Positions 18,200 to 26,456 are shown, numbered from the stretch's first letter. The stretch: 64,000 nt of DNA from an uncultured Paracoccaceae bacterium (GCA_947488605.1 CANKZJ010000010.1:1-64000), one strand, 5' to 3'. Notes: generated by a model not told the origin, from the letters alone. Numbers and translations are program-made.

Positions 18200-18778
18200 A
18201 TGACCCGTCTTGCTACGTTAATGGGATCCATCCTGACCCTGATTTTCATGTCAACTGTCGCTGTCGCCCAAGAATATAGGGTACAACCCGGCGATTCGCT
18301 CGCAGTAGAAGTTCTCGAAGATCCAGACTTGAACCGCGTTGTTCTTGTGGCACCGGATGGCCGGATTTCATTGCCCGGCACTGGTACGATCCGCGCGGGC
18401 GGCCTGACCCTTCGACAAATCGAAGCAAACCTCGCTGCACGGCTATCCGCCAACTTTATCAATCCTCCAAATGTTTTTGTTGGACTTGATGGAATTGCGC
18501 CAGACGAAGACGACCCTGTCGTAGCGATCTTTGTTGTCGGCGAAGCCACAACCGTTGGACGGATTGAACTTGAGCCCGGAACAACACTACTTCAGGCTTT
18601 CGCGCAATTTGGTGGTTTCACGAACTTCGCAGCGACCAAACGCATCCAACTGCGGCGCGGCGCCGAGATTTTCACGCTGGATTACGCCAAGATCGTCGAT
18701 GGTAGCAGCCGCAATGGCCAAGTCCGCATGCACGAAGGTGATGTAATTATCATTCCGCAGCGCAAGCTGTTTGAATAA
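18200..18778 (+). CDS. Short OPX-type polysaccharide export protein
   Basis: A 192-residue protein with a signal peptide ending VAVAQ, then the Poly_export domain (YRVQPGDSLAVEVLEDPDLN, APDGRISLPGTGTIRAGGLTL) and one SLBB-like domain (VFVVGEATTVGRIELEPGTTLLQAFAQFGGFT, ending EGDVIIIPQRKLFE). There is no lipobox Cys and no C-terminal outer-membrane helix as in Wza (about 380 residues), so it cannot span the outer membrane alone. It probably forms a periplasmic ring in the export channel and needs a partner, plausibly the barrel encoded 39 bp downstream. The ribosome site is AAAGAGG 7 bp before the ATG. Confidence 0.88.
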   Translation: MTRLATLMGSILTLIFMSTVAVAQEYRVQPGDSLAVEVLEDPDLNRVVLVAPDGRISLPGTGTIRAGGLTLRQIEANLAARLSANFINPPNVFVGLDGIAPDEDDPVVAIFVVGEATTVGRIELEPGTTLLQAFAQFGGFTNFAATKRIQLRRGAEIFTLDYAKIVDGSSRNGQVRMHEGDVIIIPQRKLFE

Positions 18779-18817
18779 GCGAGATCACCCCAGAAATCCG
18801 TCGGGGGGCGGTCCCTT

Positions 18818-20053
18818 ATGAAAAAACTACTTAGCCTATGTGTTCTCACAACTCTTTCACCTGCACTCAGCTTCGCCCAAGAAGCAGAGCCGGGTGGCGT
18901 GTTCTATACCTTTGACTTCGGTCAGAGATTTGAGGCAAACACAGACACTGATCTTACGACACCCGAAGACGATAGCGCGTTTGAAGGTATCACGTCGTTC
19001 AGTTTTGGCGCGGTCACTGAAACACGTTCGCAGCGGCTTTCGTTTAACTTAGGCACTGATGTGCGGGTTGGTGATGGCGATGTATCCAGCGACGACACGA
19101 CGGCGCGATTGGCTTACAGCCGCAACAGCGCGGATGCGCTTTTTGATATCTCGATAGAAACAGCCCGCAGCGACATTTCATTCTTGCGCGACGCCGAGGA
19201 TTTCATCGGACCTGACGGTGAACTGGAATTGCCTGATGATTTCGACGACCTGTCAGCCGAGGGTATCCGCAACGTCTCGTCAATCGCGACATCCCTCACT
19301 TGGGGTGAAACCAACCCTATTGGCTTTGAAGTTAACCTGCGCGGGGAACTCTTGCGTTACACAGATGCCGGCGCTGACCTCGCCGATACAGACAGCTTCT
19401 TTGCCGGTGCGGGAATGCGCTTGAACATCAATGAAGTCACCGAAGGTAACATTCGGCTCAGCTACGAATCTGCAGATGAAGTCGGCATGTCGCTCGAGGA
19501 AGACATTACGCTGGATGGTGCTTTGACATTTGCACGGCCGTTGGGCGATCTAACCACGCGATTGGGTGTCACGCGCGATGAAGAAGACGACATATTCTGG
19601 TCCGGCGCAGTTGAACGCGAATATGAACTCGCCAACGCCTCACTCTCAGGCTCTATCGGGTTCGCCCAAGATGATGACCGTGAGGCACGCCCGACCGCAC
19701 GCATTGCTTATACCTTGCCGATCCGCCCCATCAGCCAGATTGAACTTAGCGCAGTGCACAGTATTGATCCCGGCGGTGACAGTACCAGTACGGCAATCCG
19801 TGCCAACTATCTGCAAGAGGTCGCGACAGACAGTGGCATAAACGTCGGGTTTAGTTTTGCGCAAACCAGCGATCCCGATGGCGGCGATTCGCTGGGCATT
19901 GCCAGCATCACGGCAAGTTACGGGATCAGCCTGAATGAGTTCTGGCAAATGACAGCGGGTGCGCAGATGAACGCACGTTACGAAGATGGCGGGCGCACAC
20001 AGGGCAATTTGATCTTTCTTGCATTAGAACGTCCGTTCTCCTGGCGGCCTTAG
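18818..20053 (+). CDS. Outer-membrane beta-barrel protein, likely EPS channel
   Basis: A 411-residue protein with a signal peptide (ending ALSFAQEA). The mature part consists of alternating polar/aromatic strands such as RLSFNLGTDVRVGDG, FEVNLRGELLRYTD and GNIRLSYESAD, with Asp-rich turns. This is the composition of a transmembrane beta-barrel of about 16-18 strands. It ends LALERPFSWRP rather than with a terminal Phe, so the assembly signal is atypical. Its place directly after a short OPX protein suggests it forms the outer-membrane exit for the polysaccharide. The ribosome site is purine-rich GGGGGGCGG. Confidence 0.75.
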   Translation: MKKLLSLCVLTTLSPALSFAQEAEPGGVFYTFDFGQRFEANTDTDLTTPEDDSAFEGITSFSFGAVTETRSQRLSFNLGTDVRVGDGDVSSDDTTARLAYSRNSADALFDISIETARSDISFLRDAEDFIGPDGELELPDDFDDLSAEGIRNVSSIATSLTWGETNPIGFEVNLRGELLRYTDAGADLADTDSFFAGAGMRLNINEVTEGNIRLSYESADEVGMSLEEDITLDGALTFARPLGDLTTRLGVTRDEEDDIFWSGAVEREYELANASLSGSIGFAQDDDREARPTARIAYTLPIRPISQIELSAVHSIDPGGDSTSTAIRANYLQEVATDSGINVGFSFAQTSDPDGGDSLGIASITASYGISLNEFWQMTAGAQMNARYEDGGRTQGNLIFLALERPFSWRP

Positions 20054-20350
20054 CACAGAACAGCGTTCTAACCGCGAAACGTGCGGATATTAGCCAACTC
20101 TAGTCAGTCTGCTGCGCTAAACGCCGCTGTTTACGCGCGGTTAGTGATGCAACGGCTTGGCAAAAGCGTCTTTGCAGCTATATCGTGAAAAAGTAGTACA
20201 GAATTTCGGTCCTAGCCGCGTAATGTTAACGGTGTGTTAATCTTTGGGATGCAACCTAAACATGATCCGAACATAGTTTGGACATTTTTTCTGGGCAATC
20301 TGGGGGCGAGTAGAATCCGTCAACTAGCCCAAAGCATGAAGGAGCCGCTG
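20054..20350. promoter_or_regulatory. Gap with candidate CtrA site upstream of small membrane protein
   Basis: This stretch of about 300 bp between the barrel gene and the small membrane protein holds a 9-bp inverted repeat (CTAACCGCG at 20068-20076 and CGCGGTTAG at 20136-20144) and a perfect TTAA-N7-TTAA site at 20226-20240. It likely carries the promoter of the small gene. Confidence 0.4.
20226..20240 (+). promoter_or_regulatory. Candidate CtrA-binding site (TTAA-N7-TTAA)
   Basis: TTAA CGGTGTG TTAA matches the CtrA full-site consensus exactly and lies about 110 bp before the small membrane protein gene. It is the second perfect match found in intergenic DNA of this window. Confidence 0.4.
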
Positions 20351-20551
20351 ATGATCATCGTGTATATCGCTTTCGGTATCGCTTCCGGTATGATTGCGGC
20401 ATCCGTGGCACTCTGGACCGGTGCAGGCCTTTTCTCGGCATTTGTTGCTTACATCATCGCAGGAATGGTCGGAATGGCAGCTGGTGTTGTCTTGGTGACC
20501 GCACCGCAACAAAGCAAACCAGTCAAGCAAGCGTTGACACACCGCAGCTAA
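20351..20551 (+). CDS. Small two-helix inner-membrane protein
   Basis: A 66-residue protein starting MIIVYIAFGIASGM. The ATG at 20351 is preceded by AAGGAG with a 6-bp gap, so longer in-frame starts upstream are unlikely. Two hydrophobic helices (about 2-24 and 29-52), rich in Gly and Ala, are followed by a short polar tail ending KQALTHRS. No catalytic motif is visible and I do not recognise a function. A strong terminator follows. The CtrA-like site upstream suggests regulated expression. Confidence 0.65.
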   Translation: MIIVYIAFGIASGMIAASVALWTGAGLFSAFVAYIIAGMVGMAAGVVLVTAPQQSKPVKQALTHRS

Positions 20552-20589
20552 ACGCGCTTTCCGCGATCAGGGCAAAGAACACGACCACA

Positions 20590-20614
20590 ATGGTGCCTCT
20601 TGGCGCCATTTTTT
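20590..20614 (+). terminator. Rho-independent terminator
   Basis: An 8-bp stem, ATGGTGCC and GGCGCCAT (one G-U pair), with loop TCTT is followed by a T run. It lies 38 bp after the small membrane protein stop. Confidence 0.85.
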
Positions 20615-20636
20615 GTGGGCTCAATCAAGCCACATC

Positions 20637-21740
20637 TTATAGATCAGCTCTCCAAAACCGATAGCGCCCCTGCCCTGTGACTTCATGGATAATCCCCGCC
20701 TTGCTCATCCAATTCAGGTTGCGCTGGATTGCTGCACGGCTGGCAGAGGTTTCAGCCTCAGCCATCGGCGCGCTGACCAGCGGCCAATCACGCAAAACTC
20801 GGATCAATTGCGGCGGGGTTCGTCCAGACAACCCGGCGCAAATGTCTTGCGCCCGCGCTTCCCATGCATCGATACTGTCCAGCGTGCGGATCGCAGCCCG
20901 CGTTGCGTGCGTGGCCCCGGCGATCCAGCGGGTCAGCCGGTCATGCGGCGTCCCCGCGCCACGCAACCCCCCTGCCCCGCCAAGCGCCAACGGCAAGAAC
21001 GCAGCACTCCCAAAACCCTCGACGGCAAATCGCGCCGCCACGACCGATGCTTCCATCAGTGGCAGCGGCGCACCGCCACCCAAGCTATGCCCAACTGACA
21101 AGCCAACGATTGGCCAGATGTGGAACCCCAATGCGGCTTTGCTAAACGGATGCAAGTCCCGCGCTTGTTCCATCACCTCGTGCCAGTCAGCAATCTGATC
21201 ATCAAGCACCGCCTGGCGGTCTTCGGATTGTCGCCCCAAAAACCCGGCCAGATCACCGACCGGACCGGCCCCACTTTGCAACCGGCGCACGGCCCAGCCG
21301 GCCCGCGCCAAAGCCTGCGCATCTTCATTGTCGCCCGCCAAACGCAACGTCATCCACAACGCCAATCGCTCCATCGGAACCCGGTCCCCGGCCAGCCAAC
21401 TAAGATCGGCCGCTTCATGCAAAGCCAACCGATGCCGCCACCCCACAGGCCCCGCGTCCAATCGGGCCATCAGGCCACCAACATGCAACGCCAGATCCGC
21501 CAACGGGCGCGCAAGATCGGCCTCTGCTTGCGCCCAAGCCGCGACATCCACCAAAGGCCGCTGATCGGCCTTTGGTAACGGCAGATCATGGGGTGTATCC
21601 AGTGTGGCGTGATCAGATGCTGGCAAAAACCAAAGATCATCCTCATCCACGGGATCCGGATCAAAGATATTCAGATCAGGCGTTTCAGCGCTTTCAATTT
21701 CATTGAAAGAAAATTTGTGCGGGGATCTCATGCTGTGCAT
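20637..21740 (-). CDS. Plasmid-associated winged-helix protein (DUF1612/RHE_PE00001-like)
   Basis: About 367 residues from the ATG at 21740 (a TTG at 21767 is less likely). The middle is alanine- and leucine-rich and helical (WAQAEADLARPLADLALHVG, ALHEAADLSWLAG). The C-terminus looks like a winged helix with SRAAIQRNLNWMSKAGIIHEVTGQGRYRFW. This layout resembles the RHE_PE00001/DUF1612 proteins common on rhizobial and roseobacter plasmids, but I hold the family name loosely. It is divergent from the recombinase gene, and inverted repeats lie in the shared promoter region. A role in plasmid biology or DNA binding is likely but unproven. Confidence 0.55.
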   Translation of the reverse strand: MHSMRSPHKFSFNEIESAETPDLNIFDPDPVDEDDLWFLPASDHATLDTPHDLPLPKADQRPLVDVAAWAQAEADLARPLADLALHVGGLMARLDAGPVGWRHRLALHEAADLSWLAGDRVPMERLALWMTLRLAGDNEDAQALARAGWAVRRLQSGAGPVGDLAGFLGRQSEDRQAVLDDQIADWHEVMEQARDLHPFSKAALGFHIWPIVGLSVGHSLGGGAPLPLMEASVVAARFAVEGFGSAAFLPLALGGAGGLRGAGTPHDRLTRWIAGATHATRAAIRTLDSIDAWEARAQDICAGLSGRTPPQLIRVLRDWPLVSAPMAEAETSASRAAIQRNLNWMSKAGIIHEVTGQGRYRFWRADL

Positions 21741-21793
21741 TATGGATAGGTTTTGCACATCACCCAAGTGATTTCTAAAACTACTCTAACACA

Positions 21794-21818
21794 CATGATA
21801 AGTTACAGTTATCATGTC
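21794..21818. promoter_or_regulatory. Perfect inverted repeat between divergent genes
   Basis: ACATGATAA, a 7-bp spacer and TTATCATGT form perfect 9-bp arms. The site lies between the winged-helix gene and the recombinase gene, where an operator controlling one or both would be expected. A looser pair, TGTGCA...TGCACA, lies around 21733-21759. Confidence 0.6.
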
Positions 21819-21856
21819 TCTTGATTTTGAAGCCAATTGCGCGCAAAACTCACCTC

Positions 21857-22912
21857 ATGTCCACACAATTGACCGCATATACACCCCGAACGCCCACGCT
21901 TTCTGACACGGATCAGGATGCACTGACTGATTTGTATATTCGCGGCACACCCCCCAACACGCTGCGCGCTTATGAGCGTGACCTGATCTACATCACCGCC
22001 TGGGCCGATGCCGCGTTCAAGAAACCGTTGGACTGGCCCGAACGCGAGGATGTCGCTTTGCGCTTTATCCTCGACCACAGTCGCAGCCTTGAGGGCGTGA
22101 ACCCGCAAGATCCGGCATTGGCAACTGCAGAGGCGCTGATCAGTCAAGGCCTGCGCAAAAGCCTCGCCTGCCCTGCCCCTGCAACGCTTGACCGTCGCAT
22201 CGCGTCATGGCGCGCCTTCCACAGGATGAAGAACCTTGCCTCACCGTTTGAGGCGCCTTTGATCCGACAGACCCGCGCAAAAGCCCGCAAAGCGGCAGCA
22301 CGACGCAAGGCGCCAAAATCCGCCAATCCAATCACCCGCAAAGTGCTTGAGGCCGTTTTGGCCACCTGCGACCATTCCCTGCGCGGCATCCGCGACCGGG
22401 CTGTATTGATGGTGGGTTGGGCGTCCGGTGGCCGTCGCCGATCCGAGATAGCGGGTCTGATGCGCGCGGATGTGGACCTTAAGGATTATGACAAAGACGG
22501 GCTGATCTGGATCAATCTGGTCGAGACCAAGACGACGCAAACGGGTAAGACGCCCAAACTGGTGCTTAAGAGCCGTGCTGCGAAAGCGCTGGCATTCTGG
22601 ATCGAGGTGGCGGGGATTGATGATGGCCCCCTCTTCCGGCCGATCACCCAGAATGATGACCCACTTGAGCGCAAGCTATCACCAGATGGGGTTTACCAGA
22701 TCGTCCAAAAGCGCGTTGCATTGGCGGGTTTTCCCAAGGGCTTTGCGACACCGCACGGGCTGCGTTCCGGTTTCTTGACGCAAGCCGCATTGGACGGCGC
22801 ACCGATCCAGGCGGCGATGCGCCTGTCGCTGCACCGGTCTTTGGCGCAGGCGCAGAAATACTACGATGATGTCGAAATCACAGATAACCCTGCGACGGAT
22901 TTGCTGGGGTAA
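21857..22912 (+). CDS. Tyrosine recombinase/integrase
   Basis: 351 residues from the ATG at 21857 (MSTQLTAYTP); an upstream TTG at 21821 overlaps the operator region and is less likely. The N-terminal SAM-like DNA-binding domain includes TPPNTLRAYERDLIYITAW. The catalytic domain shows the Arg in SGGRRRSEIAGL, Lys in ETKTTQTGK, the H-x-x-R box PHGLRSGF, the second His in SLHRSLAQAQ and the nucleophile Tyr in KYYDDV. All key residues are present, so it should be active. It lies next to parS and parAB; such enzymes resolve plasmid multimers or integrate elements. No att site was identified. Confidence 0.88.
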   Translation: MSTQLTAYTPRTPTLSDTDQDALTDLYIRGTPPNTLRAYERDLIYITAWADAAFKKPLDWPEREDVALRFILDHSRSLEGVNPQDPALATAEALISQGLRKSLACPAPATLDRRIASWRAFHRMKNLASPFEAPLIRQTRAKARKAAARRKAPKSANPITRKVLEAVLATCDHSLRGIRDRAVLMVGWASGGRRRSEIAGLMRADVDLKDYDKDGLIWINLVETKTTQTGKTPKLVLKSRAAKALAFWIEVAGIDDGPLFRPITQNDDPLERKLSPDGVYQIVQKRVALAGFPKGFATPHGLRSGFLTQAALDGAPIQAAMRLSLHRSLAQAQKYYDDVEITDNPATDLLG

Positions 22913-22931
22913 GGCCCAGCAAAACAAAAAA

Positions 22932-22949
22932 GGTAACCCGTGGGTTACC
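22932..22949. other. parS-like palindrome, copy 1
   Basis: GGTAACCC GT GGGTTACC is a perfect 8-bp inverted repeat with a 2-bp centre. It is the first of three copies within 92 bp at the 3' end of parB, and is the probable centromere bound by the ParB encoded here. Confidence 0.75.
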
Positions 22950-22967
22950 TTTGGTGGCAGCAAGTGA

Positions 22968-22985
22968 GGTAACCCACGGGTTACC
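22968..22985. other. parS-like palindrome, copy 2
   Basis: GGTAACCC AC GGGTTACC has the same arms as copy 1 in the opposite orientation at the centre. The start-to-start distance from copy 1 is 36 bp. Confidence 0.75.
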
Positions 22986-22996
22986 TCAATCCCGCA

Positions 22997-24067
22997 TCAA
23001 AGCGTGGTAACCCGTGGGTTACCTTCACGTAGCGCCCGCTGGAAAGCTTCGACCGCATGTTCAAGCTGCGCCTTCGGAAGGCCCGCGAAATCATCATCGC
23101 AAACGATCCGACATTCACCTTTGCGCGCAGTCACCTTCATGTCACCCACATGAAACTCGCGCTTTTCCTTGCGCTCGGCGGGCTTCGGCTTGGCTGTATC
23201 CGATGGCCTCTTTTCAAGCGCCTTTGCCAGAACCGCGTTCTGCTCTGCCTCCGTTTCGCAAGCACGTAAAGCAGCACGCAACGTTGCAGCCTCATCAACA
23301 GACTTCAACGCGCGGGCAACATCGGCACCCAGATTGCGCGACACGGCTTTGGGAAATTTCAGATCGTTCCCCAGCGCCGTGAGCAGGAACACGAAGTTGC
23401 GAATGTAGGAACGCTTCATCTTGTGCAGTGATCCATAAAGCCGCAACACCATCGCATCGGGGTCAACCTCGTCGGTCGCATCATCCTGTGCCGCCAGAAT
23501 TGCGACCTGCGCCATTTCGGCAAAACTCAGGTCTTCGCGCACAACGTTTTCTTCAACCATATCGATATAGCGCGCCAGTCGATCCCCCTCGCCCACTTCA
23601 ATGCGCGCGGTGATCGTGGCAAAGCTCGCGTCGCCGGTTTCCGCAAACAACTGCGACAGCGCCGTAAACCGCCGCCAGCCTTTCTTCAGCTGCAACTGAC
23701 CCGCAGCGTCACGGTAGAGTTCAACCGGTTCTTTCTGCCCGCGTTCCCTGATGGACGCTTTGAGTTCTTCCATCTCGGTCGATGCAGCAACGCCTTCGAG
23801 ATCCAAACGATCGCGCGGCAAGTCAGTGGTTTGCACCTCCGCAAGCGGCACGGACGTCAGCACACGGCCTTCTTCCTGCGCTGCACGGTAAGCCTTGGCG
23901 TCATTCGCATTCTGACGCCGTTGCTCAACCTTCGCCTCAGTGGTTTCTTGCAAGCTTTCCGCCGCATCACGCACTGCCGCACCCATTGGTCCAACGTTGC
24001 GTTCGCGGGGCTTTGGTGTTGCGGGCGTGTCCAGCGGCCCAAATCCAAATTTGTTTTTCGATGTCAT
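22997..24067 (-). CDS. parB: ParB-family plasmid partition protein
   Basis: A 356-residue DNA-binding protein. After a disordered N-terminus comes the ParB/Srx domain: LPRDRLDLEGVAASTEMEELKASIRERGQKEPVELYRD, with GWRRFTAL as the counterpart of the arginine-rich box. VREDLSFAEMAQVAI is the start of the HTH domain. It binds parS, spreads or clamps on DNA, and works with ParA to segregate the replicon. The start overlaps the parA stop by 4 bp. The last codons (GNPRVTT) are encoded by a parS-like palindrome, so the gene end and the centromere overlap. Confidence 0.9.
   Translation of the reverse strand: MTSKNKFGFGPLDTPATPKPRERNVGPMGAAVRDAAESLQETTEAKVEQRRQNANDAKAYRAAQEEGRVLTSVPLAEVQTTDLPRDRLDLEGVAASTEMEELKASIRERGQKEPVELYRDAAGQLQLKKGWRRFTALSQLFAETGDASFATITARIEVGEGDRLARYIDMVEENVVREDLSFAEMAQVAILAAQDDATDEVDPDAMVLRLYGSLHKMKRSYIRNFVFLLTALGNDLKFPKAVSRNLGADVARALKSVDEAATLRAALRACETEAEQNAVLAKALEKRPSDTAKPKPAERKEKREFHVGDMKVTARKGECRIVCDDDFAGLPKAQLEHAVEAFQRALREGNPRVTTL
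23006..23023. other. parS-like palindrome, copy 3, inside parB
   Basis: GGTAACCC GT GGGTTACC, identical to copy 1, lies inside the final codons of parB, 38 bp from copy 2. The coding frame over it reads GNPRVT. Confidence 0.75.
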
Positions 24068-25374
24068 TTACCTGCCTCCGATTTCGCGCTTTCCTGCTCC
24101 CAAGACTTCAGCACAGTGGTTTTGAATTCGTTATAGGCCCGATCAAAGCTTTGACGCGCACGCTTCCAGGTCTCGCGTGTCATCTGGCGATAGTCCTGCT
24201 CATAGACGCTCATCTGAAAGCGGCCCGATTGCTCAACGGCGCGTGTCATCTCTATCGGGTTCAGGCAGACATCGGCGCCAAACACATTGCGAAAGGCTTC
24301 CATCATCGCGTTGTGCAAAGGGTTGTTTGCCTCAAACCGCGTCATCAAAAGACGAACGTCCATAAACTCTTTTGGTAAAGTCAGCCCCGCGTCTTCAGCC
24401 AAGCCCCCGAACCCGTCAGAGATATCGGCCATCGCATCGCCCAGCTGACCGAGGTAACTGGTTGTGCTGTCGTATTCCCAATAACCCGGACCCGACGGAA
24501 TATAGAGGATATCAGACGCGAACGCGGCGTTAAGCGACTGATAGCCGATTGCGGGCGGGCAATCGAAGATGATCAGGTCGTATTGGTCGTCTGGCAATTC
24601 ATCCAAGTAACGTGCGACGCAGCCAAAGAAGCTCCAGGCTTTGTGCAGGCTACGGTATTGGGCGCTGGCGAATTCAACGAAGGCTGCGTTGGCGCAAGAT
24701 GGGATAATGTCGATTGTCGGCCAGCAGGTTGGTTGGATGAAGTCCTGAAACCGCTGCGCGCCGATCGATTGCACGTCCTCTGGCAATTCGTTGGAGGACG
24801 GGTAGGGGCAGTCGTCGGGGTCATCATAGCTTTCGGTGATGCGGTCTGCCTCGCGGCACAGATCGCGACACATGATGCCCCAGACAGTGTTCCACTCTTT
24901 GACTTCGACGATTCCCATTGAATGGGTCAATGTCGCTTGCGGGTCAAAGTCGATGCAAAGCACGCGGTAGCCGTCGAGGGCTGCCGCATTGGCAAGGTGT
25001 TGTGCCACGACTGTTTTGCCAACGCCGCCTTTGAAGTTGCTCACGGCGACGCGGACCGCGCGTCCTTTGGGCCGTTTGGGTAGTAAGGACTTGCCGCGGA
25101 ACTTGATCCGGCGGCGCAACTCGTTGATCTCATCGAGGCTAAACCACCGCTGGCGCCCGTCTTCTTCAGTTTCGCCTTGGGGCAGGGACGGGTCATCTGC
25201 CAGCTTCTTGCGCAATGTGTCTGCTGGGACATCGAACATGAACTGGCTGATTTCCCAGATAGAGAAGGGACGGAGGGTTTTGACCTCACCGGGAGAAAAG
25301 GTCGCGCGGCGCACGGCAGCCTGTTGTGTCAGGCTGCGTTCGTTCATCGCTTGGAGATCTGAATGCGTTCTCAT
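24064..25374 (-). CDS. parA: ParA-family partition ATPase
   Basis: 436 residues from the ATG at 25374 (MRTHSDLQ). An N-terminal winged-helix or MerR-like part (WEISQFMFDVPADTLRKKLADD, RQRWFSLDEINELRRRI) is typical of plasmid type Ia ParA proteins, which also repress their own promoter. The ATPase core has the deviant Walker A NFKGGVGKTVVAQHLAN, the Walker A' strand VLCIDFDPQATLTHSMG and the Walker B strand DLIIFDCPPAIG. It forms dynamic filaments or gradients on the nucleoid to move ParB-parS complexes. It is divergent from the initiator gene and shares the control region with the probable origin. Confidence 0.93.
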   Translation of the reverse strand: MRTHSDLQAMNERSLTQQAAVRRATFSPGEVKTLRPFSIWEISQFMFDVPADTLRKKLADDPSLPQGETEEDGRQRWFSLDEINELRRRIKFRGKSLLPKRPKGRAVRVAVSNFKGGVGKTVVAQHLANAAALDGYRVLCIDFDPQATLTHSMGIVEVKEWNTVWGIMCRDLCREADRITESYDDPDDCPYPSSNELPEDVQSIGAQRFQDFIQPTCWPTIDIIPSCANAAFVEFASAQYRSLHKAWSFFGCVARYLDELPDDQYDLIIFDCPPAIGYQSLNAAFASDILYIPSGPGYWEYDSTTSYLGQLGDAMADISDGFGGLAEDAGLTLPKEFMDVRLLMTRFEANNPLHNAMMEAFRNVFGADVCLNPIEMTRAVEQSGRFQMSVYEQDYRQMTRETWKRARQSFDRAYNEFKTTVLKSWEQESAKSEAGK

Positions 25375-25745
25375 TGTGTGCTCTTGTTTTTTGCTGCTAT
25401 CTCGTGAATAACGGGAAATGAGAAAAACTGCAAAAAGCAATTTTGGAAAATCGCGTTTTTGGCGATGTTGCCCTGGAAAGCAGATATATCACGTTATTTG
25501 TCGCTATATTTAGTGACACCAAATCGACCTGAGACAGGTTATGGTGACATGGAAGACCAAATAGGGTGTCATACATCGTGTCCCCCTTAACCATTTAAAC
25601 CTATTTCATATTTAGAATTAGAGATTTAAGAATTTTCGTGTTCTTAGCCGCTTGTTGACAGAAAACGGGAATTCGTGTCTTGATCAAGCTTAAGTAGAAT
25701 CGGTGATAACAGCCGGCGCTTGAGGCAAGACAGTGAGACTTCGTG
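25375..25745. other. Probable replication origin and parA/rep control region
   Basis: A 371-bp non-coding stretch between divergent parA and the initiator gene. It contains TGACACC (25514-25520), GGTGACA (25543-25549) and GGTGTCA (25565-25571), that is, an inverted pair plus a variant, then a very AT-rich block at about 25590-25650 that could unwind. A TTGACA -35-like hexamer lies at 25655-25660 and the palindrome CTTGATCAAG at 25679-25688. This arrangement is what an origin with initiator sites and a melting region would look like, but no classical long iteron array is seen. Confidence 0.5.
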
Positions 25746-26456
25746 ATGGATGCGAAACGAATGGTTGGCGTAAAAGCCAGCTCTCTTAAGTATGATTTAC
25801 TAACTGCTTTATCCGTTGCGGGTTTGCATCTGGATGCACGGCATCAGATTTCGATGTCGCGTCTCATCTTGTTGATCACAGCGCGTTACAATTGGCGTCT
25901 TGATGAATTTTGTGTCGGGCAGCGTGACTTGGCGCGAATGTGGAATGTCACCGAGCGGACCGTGAAACGCGAAGTCAAATACTGGCTGGAAAAGCGATTT
26001 GTCATTTGTAAGCGCCAAGGCGTGCGGGGCAGGGTAGGGGCCTACCGGCTGAACTATCCTGAGATTTACAAAGTGTCCGGCCCATACTGGCAAAGTGTTG
26101 GTCCGGATTTTCATGAGCGCATGACCGAGACCAATCCTGTGCGCGATGCCAAGGTTGTCGCGGTTGATTTTGGCAAGGCCGCACCCGTTCCAGAAGAACC
26201 AGCAATAGCGCCTGTCAAAGATCAACGAACGTGGCGCGCGGCGTGCCAGCGCATGAGAGACCTGTACCCTGCGCACTATCAAAACTGGATTGCATCGCTG
26301 CAGTTTGCATCTGATGATCAAGAAACGCTTGGGCTTACGGCCAGCAACCAATTTGTGGCACATTATGTGCAGACGCATTTGATGCCGATTTTGATCGAAG
26401 CCGTGGAAGCAACGATTGGGCCACGACGGCGGATCACAGTTGCGGTGTTGGGTTAA
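25746..26456 (+). CDS. DnaA-like plasmid replication initiator
   Basis: About 236 residues. An N-terminal winged helix (VGQRDLARMWNVTERTVKREVKYWLEKRFV) is followed by GVRGRVGAYRLNYP. The C-terminal about 75 residues resemble the N-terminal domain of DnaA: WRAACQRMRDLYPAHYQNWI, then LGLTASNQFVAHYVQTHLMP and an ITVAV ending. This combination is the hallmark of the DnaA-like replicases described on roseobacter plasmids, which lack an ATPase domain. It should bind the origin just upstream and recruit the replication machinery. It is transcribed away from parAB. The start may be ATG 25746 or the preceding GTG. Confidence 0.82.
   Translation: MDAKRMVGVKASSLKYDLLTALSVAGLHLDARHQISMSRLILLITARYNWRLDEFCVGQRDLARMWNVTERTVKREVKYWLEKRFVICKRQGVRGRVGAYRLNYPEIYKVSGPYWQSVGPDFHERMTETNPVRDAKVVAVDFGKAAPVPEEPAIAPVKDQRTWRAACQRMRDLYPAHYQNWIASLQFASDDQETLGLTASNQFVAHYVQTHLMPILIEAVEATIGPRRRITVAVLG

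Noticed and set aside
20068..20144. 9-bp inverted repeat CTAACCGCG/CGCGGTTAG as an RNA element
   Set aside because: The arms are about 60 bp apart with no further pairing that I can support; kept only as a note in the intergenic entry.
22932..23023. The three palindromes as transcription terminators of the recombinase gene
   Set aside because: Identical sequence in three copies without T runs next to parB fits a centromere array better than terminators.
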